The notes under the pieces are model-generated. The model worked only from the letters and a program-made list of their open reading frames with translations, did not search any database and was not told the DNA's origin. From the NCBI GenBank assembly GCA_017417465.1, contig JAFPZD010000072.1:1-64000 (forward strand): DNA of 64,000 nt, written 5' to 3'. Shown piece after piece: positions 50,983-59,347 of this stretch. Within the stretch, counting starts at the first letter, position 1; each line of letters opens with the position of its first letter. A program made the position numbers and the translations under genes. This DNA comes from Prevotella sp. GTDB lineage: Bacteria; Bacteroidota; Bacteroidia; Bacteroidales; Bacteroidaceae.

Positions 50983-52671
50983 ATGAGACGACTGATGACA
51001 ACGATAGCAGCGGCTCTGCTGATGACGACTGCTACCTTGGCACAGGGTTTCGACAACCTGCCAGACCCGATTGCCGACGACAACAAAGTGATTGACAACA
51101 CGCCGGACTCCATTGCCAAGGCACTTATGTCGCGCCCCGCGCCGGGCTCCACCCGCAAGGGCAGTAACCCCGTGCTGTTCCTCATAGGCAACTCCACGAT
51201 GCGCAACGGCACGTTGGGCAATGGCAACAACGGCCAGTGGGGCTGGGGCTACTTCTTCCCAAAATACTTCGATGCCGAGAAGATCACCGTCGAGAACCAG
51301 GCGCTGGGTGGCATGTCCACCCGCACGTTCTATACCGACCTCTGGCCCGCCATTCGCCAAGAGCTGAAGCCAGGCGACTGGGTCATCGTCAGCATTGGCC
51401 ATAACGACAATGGCGAGTTCTTCGACCAGAAACGTGCCCGTGCCGTCATCCCTGGCGTGGACATGGACACCTGTTACATCGGCTTCAACCAGCGTACGCA
51501 GCGCCAAGACACTGCTTACAGTTACGGTCGCTACCTGCACCAATATATCAGCGAGATTCGTCAGAAGGGCGCCCACCCAATCCTGATGTCGCTGACGCCG
51601 CGCAATGCCTACGACGAGAAGGGCAGGATCGTGCGCAAGCCTCAGACGGAGTGGGCGGCCTACATCGCCGCTACCGAGGGTGTGCCCTTCGTTGACCTGA
51701 ACGACATCAGCGGCAAAGAGCTCGACTCGTTCAGCCGCTGGAAGGTGGACTACCACTTCTTAGGCGATAAGATACACACCTCGAAGTTCGGCGCCGAGAT
51801 GAATGCCCATAGTGCCTATCTGGGTATTGTGCAGAGTAACAACCCACAGCTGAAGGCACTCATGAAATTCATGCCCATACCCAACAAGACCATTTGGAAC
51901 GTGGACCGCCTCAGCGGCAAGCCCGTGGTCTGGTTCACAGGCGACTCGACGGTGAAGAACGCCGACAACGACGAGGACGGCATGTGGGGCTGGGCATCGC
52001 AGGCCAGCACCGTGTTCGATGAGAGCAAGATACAGCTGGTCAACGCTGCCCGTGCCGGACGCTCGACACGCTCTTTCATCCGCGAGGGACTGTGGGATGC
52101 CGTCTATCAGGCACTTAAGCCTGGCGACTTCGTCACCATCCAGTTCGGCCATAACGACATCTGTCCCATAACCGACCAGAAGGCACGGGGCGTGATTCCC
52201 GGTACAAAGGACACGCTGCATGTCTTTAAAATGGACAACGGTACTTACGAGGTGGTCTATTCGTTCGGCTGGTACCTGAAGAAGATGATTGACGACTGCC
52301 GCGAAAAGGGTGCCACGCCCATCCTCGTCTCGCTGACGCCACGCAACGAGTGGCCCGGAGGCAAGGTGGAGCGCCGCGATGACACCTATGGTCGCTGGTA
52401 TCGCGAGGTTGTGGAACAGACGGGCGTTGCCTTCATCGACATGCACAACATCAGTGCCGACTTCCTCGACAAGAAGTTCGCCGTGAAATCGCTGCCCGCC
52501 GATAAGGAGAAAGCCCGTGAGAAGGTGGCCGCCATCAAGGAAAAAGCCGGCAACAAGTATTTCAAGAAAGACCACACCCACACCTCCAAACTCGGTGCGC
52601 AGATGAACGCCCAGTCGTTTGCCAAAGGCCTGCGACAGATTGGCAGCCCGCTGGCAAACTACCTGAAGTAG
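50983..52671 (+). CDS. Two-domain secreted SGNH esterase (rhamnogalacturonan acetylesterase-like)
   Basis: 562 residues; signal peptide MRRLMTTIAAALLMTTATLA. Two SGNH-hydrolase domains in tandem. Domain 1 (about 45-290) has LFLIGNSTMRNGT (Asn in place of the usual Asp in block I), VSIGHNDNGEF and a DKIHTSKFGAEMNA end. Domain 2 (about 310-560) has VWFTGDSTVKN (block I with catalytic Ser), IQFGHNDI and DHTHTSKLGAQMNA (catalytic Asp/His). The pattern fits CE12-type RhgT esterases that remove acetyl groups from pectin. Domain 1 keeps the serine despite GNST. Confidence 0.87.
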   Translation: MRRLMTTIAAALLMTTATLAQGFDNLPDPIADDNKVIDNTPDSIAKALMSRPAPGSTRKGSNPVLFLIGNSTMRNGTLGNGNNGQWGWGYFFPKYFDAEKITVENQALGGMSTRTFYTDLWPAIRQELKPGDWVIVSIGHNDNGEFFDQKRARAVIPGVDMDTCYIGFNQRTQRQDTAYSYGRYLHQYISEIRQKGAHPILMSLTPRNAYDEKGRIVRKPQTEWAAYIAATEGVPFVDLNDISGKELDSFSRWKVDYHFLGDKIHTSKFGAEMNAHSAYLGIVQSNNPQLKALMKFMPIPNKTIWNVDRLSGKPVVWFTGDSTVKNADNDEDGMWGWASQASTVFDESKIQLVNAARAGRSTRSFIREGLWDAVYQALKPGDFVTIQFGHNDICPITDQKARGVIPGTKDTLHVFKMDNGTYEVVYSFGWYLKKMIDDCREKGATPILVSLTPRNEWPGGKVERRDDTYGRWYREVVEQTGVAFIDMHNISADFLDKKFAVKSLPADKEKAREKVAAIKEKAGNKYFKKDHTHTSKLGAQMNAQSFAKGLRQIGSPLANYLK

Positions 52672-52679
52672 ACATACAG

Positions 52680-52736
52680 GTTAAGAACTCCTAACTCCTA
52701 ACTCCTCCCTCCTAACTTCTCCCTCCTAACTCATTT
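52680..52736. repeat. CTAACTC heptamer array
   Basis: Runs of CTAACTC/CTCCCTC heptamers between the esterase and cyclophilin genes, next to the cyclophilin stop codon. Confidence 0.85.
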
Positions 52737-53531
52737 CAGCACCGTGGCGCGCAGGATGCGCACGTCGTCCACGGGCCGGTCGTAGTCATCGGTGAAGACG
52801 TGCTGTATACGGTCGACGACGTCAAGGCCACCGATGACCTCGCCAAAGACCGTGTACTGGCCGTCTAAATGCGGTGTGCCTCCCACGTGCCGGTAAGTGT
52901 CGATCTGTTCGGCTGTAAGCACCACTTCGCCATTAGTCATCTTGTCAAGGCGCTGCTGCATCTTTGCCAAGTCCTGCGATGAGAACGTCTTTCCCCAGAC
53001 AATGTAGAACTGGCAGCCACTGCTGCGCCGTTCGGGGTTCACGTCGTCGCCCTCGCGGGCCATGGCGATGACGCCACGCCGGTGGTAGTGGCGCAGGGTG
53101 CGGGTGGTGTTGCTGGAATTTCCAGGTTTTCCAGGTTCTCCGGAACTTCCGGGCTTTCCTGTTTCATCAGCGAAGAACTCCGGCGCTATTGTGTAGCCAA
53201 TATCACCCTCGCCCAACTCGATGCCAGGCGCAGCGTGGCGACTGTCGGGGTCGCCGCCCTGAATCATGAAATTAGGAATGACGCGGTGGAAGAGCAGCGA
53301 GTCGTAGAAGTGCTCGCCTACCAACCGTAAGAAGTTGTCAGTATGCAGCGGCGTGTCGTCGTAGAGCAGCAGCGTGATATTACCCTCAGTGGTTTCAAGC
53401 AGTACGCAGTGGCTCTGTGCATGGGTGAGCGAGAGGGGCCACATGAGCATGGTTGTCAACAACACCCATACCATTCTTACATGCCTAACCATCAGCACAT
53501 TCATCATTTGTTTCATCGTCAATTTCTCCAT
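52731..53531 (-). CDS. Secreted cyclophilin-type peptidyl-prolyl isomerase with collagen-like insert
   Basis: 266 residues. After a hydrophobic signal (VWVLLTTMLMWPLSLTHA) the cyclophilin core shows VLLETTEGNITLLLYDD, HFYDSLLFHRVIPNFMIQGGD, GVIAMAREGDDVNPERRSSG, CQFYIVWG and TVFGEVIGGLDVVDRI. It catalyses proline isomerisation during periplasmic folding. Residues about 123-144 (ETGKPGSSGEPGKPGNSSN) replace a short loop before HYHRRG and are encoded by TTTCCAGGT-type repeats (53110-53166). The start could be 53531 or 53516; the upstream sequence is a heptamer array. Confidence 0.9.
   Translation of the reverse strand: MEKLTMKQMMNVLMVRHVRMVWVLLTTMLMWPLSLTHAQSHCVLLETTEGNITLLLYDDTPLHTDNFLRLVGEHFYDSLLFHRVIPNFMIQGGDPDSRHAAPGIELGEGDIGYTIAPEFFADETGKPGSSGEPGKPGNSSNTTRTLRHYHRRGVIAMAREGDDVNPERRSSGCQFYIVWGKTFSSQDLAKMQQRLDKMTNGEVVLTAEQIDTYRHVGGTPHLDGQYTVFGEVIGGLDVVDRIQHVFTDDYDRPVDDVRILRATVLK
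53110..53166 (-). repeat. Nonamer repeats encoding Gly-x-x in the cyclophilin gene
   Basis: TTTCCAGGT/TTCCGGGC-type 9-bp units on the plus strand, read on the minus strand as repeated GKPG and GEPG triplets. Confidence 0.75.
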
Positions 53532-53535
53532 TTAT

Positions 53536-53663
53536 CATTCCCTCCTAACTCCTCACTCCTAATTCCTAACTCCTAACTCCTCCCTCCTAACTCCTCCTAA
53601 CTCCTCCTAACTCCTAATTCCTCACTCCTAACTCCTAACTCCTCACTCCTCACTCCTAACTCC
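53536..53663. repeat. CTAACTC heptamer array
   Basis: About 18 degenerate heptamers (CTCCTAACTCCTCACTCC) fill the spacer between cyclophilin and MATE genes. Its end touches the MATE stop codon. Confidence 0.9.
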
Positions 53664-55125
53664 TCTCCAGTTTTTTATTCCAGTTGCCCATGAAGAGACG
53701 GACGAGGAAGATGATGCCGCGGAAGGTCAGCTCCGTAGCCATGGCAATCCATACGCCTTGCAGACCGTAGCGGGTGGCGAGCCAGGCAGCCAGCGTCAGA
53801 CGCACGCCCCACATCGAGGCGAGGCTCATGGCAGCCGGCTTCAGCGTGTCGCCGGCACCGATGAATACGCCGTTGGCCACGATGGAGGCAGCGAACATCG
53901 GCTCGGCCCATGCCTCAATGCGCAGCACGGCAGAGCCTTCGGCAACGACCTCTTCGACAGGCGACATCATCATCATCAGTTCTGGGGCAAACACCCACAT
54001 CAGCACACCCATCACCGTCATACAGGCGATGCCCAAGGCCACCGACATGTGGGCCAGCGAGCGTGTAAGCAGCCGCTGTCCGGCGCCAATGCCCTGTCCG
54101 ACGAGCGTTGTGGCTGCCTCGGCAATGCCATAGCCCGGCATGTAGCAGAGGCTCTCGACGGTAATCGCCAGCGAGTTGGCAGCGATGGCCACCGTTCCCA
54201 ACGGTGCCACGATGATGGTTCCCACGACGTAGGCGCCACCTGTCAACAGGTGTTGCAGTCCCATGGGTGCTCCAATCTTGAAGGCCGTGTGCACCACGTC
54301 GGCGGTGGGACGGAACCTTTTTAGTGAATAGTTTTTAGTGAATAGTGAATAGTTATGGAGACGGACAGAGTCTTGGCGCACTTTATTGTAACCATAACTA
54401 TTCACTTTAAACTTTTCACTATTCACTTTGTTAAACAGTCTCAGCATATCACTCCGGCAGAGCAGGAAGTAGAGCATCAGCCCAGCAGTGACGAACTCAG
54501 CGAGGCCAGTGCCAATGGCGGCACCCATGACGCCCATGCCCAGCCGATAGATAAACACATAGTTGAACGCCACGTCGAGACAGCACATCAGGATGTTCAG
54601 TGCCGACGGCACCTTCATGTTACCCGAGCACTTCAGCATGGAGCCTGCCAGACCTTCCATCTGGAAGAAGATGCCGAAGACGCCAATGAGCATGAAGTAG
54701 ATCGACGCATCGCGGGCAATCTCCTCACTACCGCCGAGCCAGTAAGGCAGCTGCTGGTGAATAGCAATGCACCCCACCATGAGCATCACGCTCCACAGCA
54801 GGGCACACACCAGCGACTGCCGCAGCACGCGGCGCGCTCCCTCAAAGTCTTTAGCACCGATGAAGTGGGCTACCTGGACAGAGAAGCCCATGTTGCAGGC
54901 CGATGCCAGTCCGCCCAACAGCCATGTCGACGACTCCACCAGTCCGATGGCGGCGGTGGCGCGTGCGCCAAGGTGTCCCACCATCGATGCATCGATGAAG
55001 AACATCACCGTGGCCGATATCTGCGCCAGAATGCTGGGCACCGAAAGCTGCACGATGAGGTGCATCTTCTCCTGGCGGGTCATCGGCCGGCCGTCGCGAA
55101 TGTACGAGAGGAGGTCTTTTGCCAT
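53656..55125 (-). CDS. MATE-family efflux transporter with in-frame palindromic insertion
   Basis: 489 residues, about 12 membrane helices in two halves. MATE marks include SVPSILAQISATVMFFIDAS and MVGHLGA in the first half and PMGLQHLLTGGAYVVGTIIV at the start of the second. Ion-driven export of drugs or metabolites is the family role; the substrate is unknown. Residues about 229-270 (RLFNKVNSEKFKVNSYGYN through NYSLKRFRP) lie in the cytoplasmic loop between halves and are encoded by the palindromic repeat at 54317-54432. The frame is preserved, so the protein may still function. Confidence 0.9.
   Translation of the reverse strand: MAKDLLSYIRDGRPMTRQEKMHLIVQLSVPSILAQISATVMFFIDASMVGHLGARATAAIGLVESSTWLLGGLASACNMGFSVQVAHFIGAKDFEGARRVLRQSLVCALLWSVMLMVGCIAIHQQLPYWLGGSEEIARDASIYFMLIGVFGIFFQMEGLAGSMLKCSGNMKVPSALNILMCCLDVAFNYVFIYRLGMGVMGAAIGTGLAEFVTAGLMLYFLLCRSDMLRLFNKVNSEKFKVNSYGYNKVRQDSVRLHNYSLFTKNYSLKRFRPTADVVHTAFKIGAPMGLQHLLTGGAYVVGTIIVAPLGTVAIAANSLAITVESLCYMPGYGIAEAATTLVGQGIGAGQRLLTRSLAHMSVALGIACMTVMGVLMWVFAPELMMMMSPVEEVVAEGSAVLRIEAWAEPMFAASIVANGVFIGAGDTLKPAAMSLASMWGVRLTLAAWLATRYGLQGVWIAMATELTFRGIIFLVRLFMGNWNKKLERS
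54317..54432. repeat. AGTGAAT palindromic element inside the MATE gene
   Basis: AGTGAATAGTTATGG (54344-54358) pairs perfectly with CCATAACTATTCACT (54392-54406); more AGTGAAT heptamers extend both arms. The core between them is 33 nt. TATTCACT units also lie around 6157-6365. Confidence 0.9.
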
Positions 55126-55147
55126 GGGCGTTTCAGGGCCTCACGCG

Positions 55148-56644
55148 TTACTTGTCTTTCTTGCCAAGGAGGTTGTCGGCGGCATCGCGGGCCTCGTCGT
55201 TGAGGTTGACGTTACGGGTCGTCTTGGCCTCGATGGTGCCAGCACGCATGATGTCGGCCATGTCGACGCCCGTGGCACTCTTCAGCACGTCGAACGCCTG
55301 CTTGATGGCGATAGGTACGTTGCCCGAGACGGCGGCGATGCCCTGTCCGTCACCGCTGCTGTAGATGTTCACATCCTTGATGGCAGCAATGGGCTTGGCC
55401 ACGTTCTCTACTACCTGCGGCAGCACCTCGATCATCATCTGCATGACGGCGGCATTGTTATACTTCTTGTAAGCCTCGGCCTTGCGGTCCATGGCCAGGG
55501 CCTCGGCCTCACCCTTCTTCTGGATGGCGTAGGCCTCGGCCTCACCCTTGGCCTTGATACCGATGGCCTCCTGTTCCAGGCGGTAGCGGGCGGCGTCCGA
55601 CTCGGCGTTCTGGGCCAGTGCGCGCTGCTCGGCCTCGTACTTCTGTGCCTCGGCAATGCGCTTGCGCTGTTCCAGGTCGGCGGCGGCGTTCTTCTCAATC
55701 TTGTACTTGTCGGCATCAGCCTGCTTCTCAATCTCGGCGGCCAGCTGGTTCTGCTTAATCTCAATCTGTTCGCGCGAGAGGATCTGCTGGCGCTTGGTCT
55801 TCTCAATCTCGGCCTCGACGGTCTTGATGTTGATGGTCTTCTGCTGCTCCTGCTGCTGAATGGCGTAGGCAGCGTCGGCGTCGGCCTGTGCCGTGTCGGC
55901 CTGCAGTTTCAGGGCGGCGCGCTTCAGTGCCAGGTCGTTGTTCTTCACGGCGATGGCCGTGTCGGCATCCACGCGGGCGTCGTTGGCGTCCTTGTCGGCC
56001 TTCGATACCTCAATCTTCACGTCGCGTTCGGCAACGGCGCGGTTGATGGCGGCGTCCTTCTTAATCTTTGCCGTGTTGTCAGCACCGAGGTCACGGATCA
56101 GACCTTCGCGGTCGGTGACGTTCTGGATGTTGCACGAGATAATCTCGATACCGAGCTTGGCCATGTCGGGCTGTGCCTTCGTCATCACCTGGTCCGAGAA
56201 ACCGTCACGGTCGGTGTTCAGCGAGCGCAGGTCCAGCGTACCGATGATTTCACGCATGTTACCCTGCAGCGAGTCCTGCAGCTGCTCGGCAATCTCCTCC
56301 GGCCGCATGTTCAGGAAGTTCTTAGCGGCCAGACGAGTGCCCTCGTTGGTAGGCGTCACGCGGATCTTTGCCACGGCGTCAACATCGACGTTGATGAAGT
56401 CGTTCGTCGGCACGCTCTCCTCAGTCTTGATGTCAACGGTGATCTGACCGAGGTACACCTTGTCGAGGCGCTCAAGGAAAGGCACGCGGAAGCCACCCTT
56501 ACCGATGAGCACGCGCGGCTGACGCGACAAGCCAGAGATGATAAAGGCCGACGAGGGCGGGGCCTTGACATAAGAGATGAACAACACGAATACGAGCAGC
56601 AGAATGGCTACTGCAATGATGGCGTAAAGGGTGAATGGTTCCAT
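55148..56644 (-). CDS. Flotillin-family (SPFH) membrane scaffold protein
   Basis: 498 residues. An N-terminal membrane helix (FTLYAIIAVAILLLVFVLFI, about 4-24) is followed by the SPFH domain (about 40-215; GGFRVPFLERLDKVYLGQ) and a long coiled coil rich in Glu-Ala and Lys-Ala (about 220-400; IEKTKRQQILSREQIEIKQ, KGEAEAYAIQKKGEAEALAM). The C-terminal segment is flexible. Flotillins organise membrane microdomains and assemblies. Length and domain order agree with intact members. Confidence 0.93.
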   Translation of the reverse strand: MEPFTLYAIIAVAILLLVFVLFISYVKAPPSSAFIISGLSRQPRVLIGKGGFRVPFLERLDKVYLGQITVDIKTEESVPTNDFINVDVDAVAKIRVTPTNEGTRLAAKNFLNMRPEEIAEQLQDSLQGNMREIIGTLDLRSLNTDRDGFSDQVMTKAQPDMAKLGIEIISCNIQNVTDREGLIRDLGADNTAKIKKDAAINRAVAERDVKIEVSKADKDANDARVDADTAIAVKNNDLALKRAALKLQADTAQADADAAYAIQQQEQQKTINIKTVEAEIEKTKRQQILSREQIEIKQNQLAAEIEKQADADKYKIEKNAAADLEQRKRIAEAQKYEAEQRALAQNAESDAARYRLEQEAIGIKAKGEAEAYAIQKKGEAEALAMDRKAEAYKKYNNAAVMQMMIEVLPQVVENVAKPIAAIKDVNIYSSGDGQGIAAVSGNVPIAIKQAFDVLKSATGVDMADIMRAGTIEAKTTRNVNLNDEARDAADNLLGKKDK

Positions 56645-56675
56645 ACTTTTCGGGATTTAGTTAAGATTTGAATCG

Positions 56676-56683
56676 CAAAGATA
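56676..56683 (-). promoter_or_regulatory. -7 element of the flotillin gene
   Basis: TATCTTTG on the minus strand; leader of about 27-30 nt. Confidence 0.65.
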
Positions 56684-56747
56684 GCCAAAAACCCTGAGAC
56701 GGCCAAAACTTTTGCAGGAAAAGTGCGGAAAATAACGTTTTTTTTCG

Positions 56748-56755
56748 TACCTTTG
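56748..56755 (+). promoter_or_regulatory. -7 element of the gene at 56764
   Basis: TACCTTTG, eight bases before the ATG; divergent from the flotillin promoter. Confidence 0.65.
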
Positions 56756-56763
56756 CGCCCGTT

Positions 56764-57423
56764 ATGAATCAGAACCAGTGGAAAGAGAACCTCATCATTG
56801 CCGATGCTGACTACATCGACCGCACCGCCTTCGACCTCATTGTCAACTTCGAGCGCATGCTCGGACGCCGCGTACAGCAAGCCGACCTGCCACGGTGGTT
56901 AGAGTGCCTCGCCCTCGACGGCGGGCTACGCCCATCGTCCGAGGAGCACGCCACCACCGCCGATGATCAGCAGACACAGGTGGTGCTCATCTACCCCCAA
57001 GGCCGTCAGCGCCTGGCAAACTTCCTCCCCGCCGACCTTTGCGCCCTGAACGGTCAGGCGTTCGCGGGTCCCCTCGGCGAGTTCCTCATCTCGGCCGTCG
57101 AGAATCCCTCCCACGCCCTCACTGGCGGTAGCGACTATCTCACCGACGCCGTGCTCATGGCCTGCCGCCAGTCCGAGGTACGCCGCATCATGGTCGTACC
57201 CGGAGAGCAACAATATAATAATGTTCGCGCGAAGCTCCTCGCCCTCGACAGTGAGCTGACTGCCCACGGCGGCACCTCGCTCGCCACGCAGAAAAGCCTG
57301 ACGCTCTTCGCCATGCAGCCACTACCAGGCGGTCCCTTCCGTCAGGAGCTGCTCGGCTACTCGCTGATGGCCGCCCTCAACATTCGCGGCGACGAAGTCA
57401 CCGCCAAACTCCCCAATTCCTAA
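56764..57423 (+). CDS. Conserved hypothetical protein (DUF6621-like)
   Basis: 219 residues, soluble, no signal peptide. The N-terminus (NLIIADADYIDRTAFDLIVN, FERMLGRRVQQADLPRWLEC) looks like a conserved Bacteroidales protein of unknown function, which I associate with DUF6621 from memory. Later segments (AVENPSHALTGGSDYLTDAV, MVVPGEQQYNNVRAKL) suggest an alpha/beta fold. The last residues (TAKLPNS) and the stop codon lie at the edge of a heptamer array. Upstream flotillin is divergent; mscS follows 112 bp downstream. Confidence 0.7.
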   Translation: MNQNQWKENLIIADADYIDRTAFDLIVNFERMLGRRVQQADLPRWLECLALDGGLRPSSEEHATTADDQQTQVVLIYPQGRQRLANFLPADLCALNGQAFAGPLGEFLISAVENPSHALTGGSDYLTDAVLMACRQSEVRRIMVVPGEQQYNNVRAKLLALDSELTAHGGTSLATQKSLTLFAMQPLPGGPFRQELLGYSLMAALNIRGDEVTAKLPNS

Positions 57424-57535
57424 CTCCTCACTCCTAACTCCTAACTTCCAACTCCTCCCTCCTAACTCCCAACTCCTCCCTCCTCACTCCTAACTCCTAA
57501 CTCCTAACACCTAACTCCTAACTCCTCCTAACTCC
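57418..57535. repeat. CTAACTC heptamer array
   Basis: Continuous CTAACTC/CTCCCTC heptamers from the stop codon of the preceding gene to the mscS start. Confidence 0.9.
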
Positions 57536-58384
57536 ATGTCTCCCTTCACTCCCGAAACCCTATCCATGCTGGCCCAGTGGGCCCTCAGTTTCTGCAAGAA
57601 CGCCCTTGTTGCACTTGTCGTCTATTTCATTGGTCGTTGGCTCATTAAGTGGCTCACGCGCCTCGTCACCAAGCTGCTGCAGCGCAGCAATGTCGAACCC
57701 TCGCTTTACACGTTCCTCACGAGCATTGTCAGCGTCGTGCTGTGGCTGACGCTTATCATCATCATCGTTTCCATCCTCGGCATCGAGACCTCCTCGTTCA
57801 TCGCCCTCTTCGCCTCGGCAGGCATGGCCATCGGCATGGCCCTCAGCGGCACGCTGCAGAACTTTGCCGGCGGCGTGATGATACTACTCTTCAAGCCCTT
57901 CCGTGTGGGCGACTACATCGAGGCCCAGGGGTATGCCGGCACAGTGAAAGAGATACAGATTTTCAACACCATCATCCGCACCCCCGATGCCCAGACGGTC
58001 ATCATCCCCAACGGCGGACTCTCCACAGGCTCCATGAAGAACTACTCCTCCGAGCCTTACCGCCGTGTCGACCTCGAATTTCAGTTTGCCTACGGTGCCG
58101 ACTACGAGGAGGTGCGCCAGGCCATCCTCGACATTCAGCGCCAGCAGCCACTCATCCTTCAGGAGCCCGTCGCTGACTCACCCGTCGTGGCTGCTCCCTG
58201 GACAGGCCTGAAGCAGCTGGGCGACAGCGGCGTCGTCATAGCCACCCGCTCGTGGTGCCGCAGTGCCGACTACTGGACGGTCTTCTACTATCTCAACGAG
58301 ACCGTCTACCAACAGCTGCGCTCACGCGGTTTCATGTTCCCATTCAACCGCATGGACGTCACCATCTTGAATAAGCATGAGTGA
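57536..58384 (+). CDS. mscS: Small-conductance mechanosensitive channel (MscS family)
   Basis: 282 residues. Three membrane helices (about 13-35, 58-82, 85-110) end in the Gly/Ala-rich pore helix (ASAGMAIGMALSGTLQNFAG) followed by the beta domain (FKPFRVGDYIEAQGYAGTVK, IIPNGGLSTGSMKNYS). It opens under membrane tension to release solutes during osmotic downshock. The start directly follows a heptamer array; no TAnnTTTG box was seen, so it may depend on upstream transcription. Confidence 0.93.
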   Translation: MSPFTPETLSMLAQWALSFCKNALVALVVYFIGRWLIKWLTRLVTKLLQRSNVEPSLYTFLTSIVSVVLWLTLIIIIVSILGIETSSFIALFASAGMAIGMALSGTLQNFAGGVMILLFKPFRVGDYIEAQGYAGTVKEIQIFNTIIRTPDAQTVIIPNGGLSTGSMKNYSSEPYRRVDLEFQFAYGADYEEVRQAILDIQRQQPLILQEPVADSPVVAAPWTGLKQLGDSGVVIATRSWCRSADYWTVFYYLNETVYQQLRSRGFMFPFNRMDVTILNKHE

Positions 58385-58627
58385 GGAGGGAAGGAGTGAG
58401 GAGTAAAGGAGTAAAGGAGGTAAAGTAGAATACTCTACCGCACTGAGTTCCAGCAAAAGGAGCAGTGGTGATGTTACTCTTTATACACATTTCTGGGGCA
58501 CCCGATGCCTACGGCATCCATTTCATTTACACAGATGTGTAGAAGACCATCTCATATAGGAGGACGGAGTGATAAGTCCAGGTCAACTTGTATATCATTC
58601 CTTAAAGTTTTTGGGCAAAAACGATTC

Positions 58628-58681
58628 AACCCTTCACTTCAACATATACTGCTGTATTTCAGGTAGTTACGGTGAAGGGTT
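58628..58681. repeat. AACCCTTCAC hairpin, copy 1
   Basis: AACCCTTCAC (58628-58637) pairs with GTGAAGGGTT (58672-58681). Confidence 0.8.
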
Positions 58682-58729
58682 TTAGATAGCTCTTTCTTTG
58701 GGTAAGAAAGTGCCTTTTGGGTGTCTGAC

Positions 58730-58855
58730 TCTCGGGGTTTACAACCTAATTCTCGGGTTTTACGATCTGATTCTCGGGTTTTACGATTTAATTCTCGGGT
58801 TTTACGATCTGATTCTCGGGTTTTACGATTTAATTCTCGGGTTTTAGAAAAGAAA
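58730..58855. repeat. 21-bp tandem repeat, six units
   Basis: TCTCGGG occurs at 58730, 58751, 58772, 58793, 58814 and 58835, each followed by GTTTTACGAT-type sequence. Confidence 0.9.
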
Positions 58856-58887
58856 ACGCCTGCTTTTTGGCACGTAAGTCATAAGGT

Positions 58888-58935
58888 TTACGACATGAAA
58901 ACACCATACTTACGACATGAAAACACCATACTTAC
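58888..58935. repeat. 22-bp tandem repeat, about two units
   Basis: TTACGACATGAAAACACCAT is repeated with a 22-bp period. Confidence 0.8.
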
Positions 58936-59072
58936 GAGAAGACAACAAGACAACTTCTATGATAGAGACAACAAGACATCAAGACAACATCAATGATAGG
59001 GGAATACGTTCTCTGCGTGGCGCTGCGTCTTCAAAGCTAGGGGAAAATGTGATGCTGAGTCTCAGCTAAAAG

Positions 59073-59128
59073 AACCCTTCACCAGAACAGGCTTGCAATG
59101 AGGCGGTTACAGAGGAATGTGAAGGGTT
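59073..59128. repeat. AACCCTTCAC hairpin, copy 2
   Basis: AACCCTTCAC (59073-59082) pairs with GTGAAGGGTT (59119-59128); same family as 58628-58681. Confidence 0.8.
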
Positions 59129-59284
59129 GCAAGATTACTGCTTACAGAAAAGTAAAGGAGGAAAGGAGTTGAGGAGTTGGGGAGGTAAAGTAGAATACCT
59201 CTACTACTCTGAGAACCAGCAAAAGTAGCGCAGGCGATGTGTATAAAGAGCACTGGTAATGTGGGATATATCTATCCTACTTTA

Positions 59285-59347
59285 CCTCCACATCTCCTCA
59301 ACTCCCTCCCTCCTTTACTCCTTCCCTCCTCAACTCCTCTACTCCTA
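59285..59347. repeat. CTCAACTCC/CTCCCTC heptamer array overlapping the FecR gene end
   Basis: Heptamer-type units run from the spacer into the last codons of the FecR gene. Confidence 0.8.

Larger units (their letters stand above)
58385..59297. other. Repeat-rich gene-free region
   Basis: No convincing gene. Contents: heptamer-like GGAGTAAAGGAGG tracts at both ends; a diverged direct repeat (GAGGTAAAGTAGAATACYTC context) at about 58412-58450 and 59184-59225; a TACTCTTTATACACAT / ATGTGTATAAAGAG inverted pair; two AACCCTTCAC hairpins; and two minisatellites listed separately. Confidence 0.7.

Noticed and set aside
58721..58996. Frame encoding NSRVLRSDSRVLRF repeats
   Set aside because: It is a direct translation of the 21-bp minisatellite, without promoter or homologous pattern.
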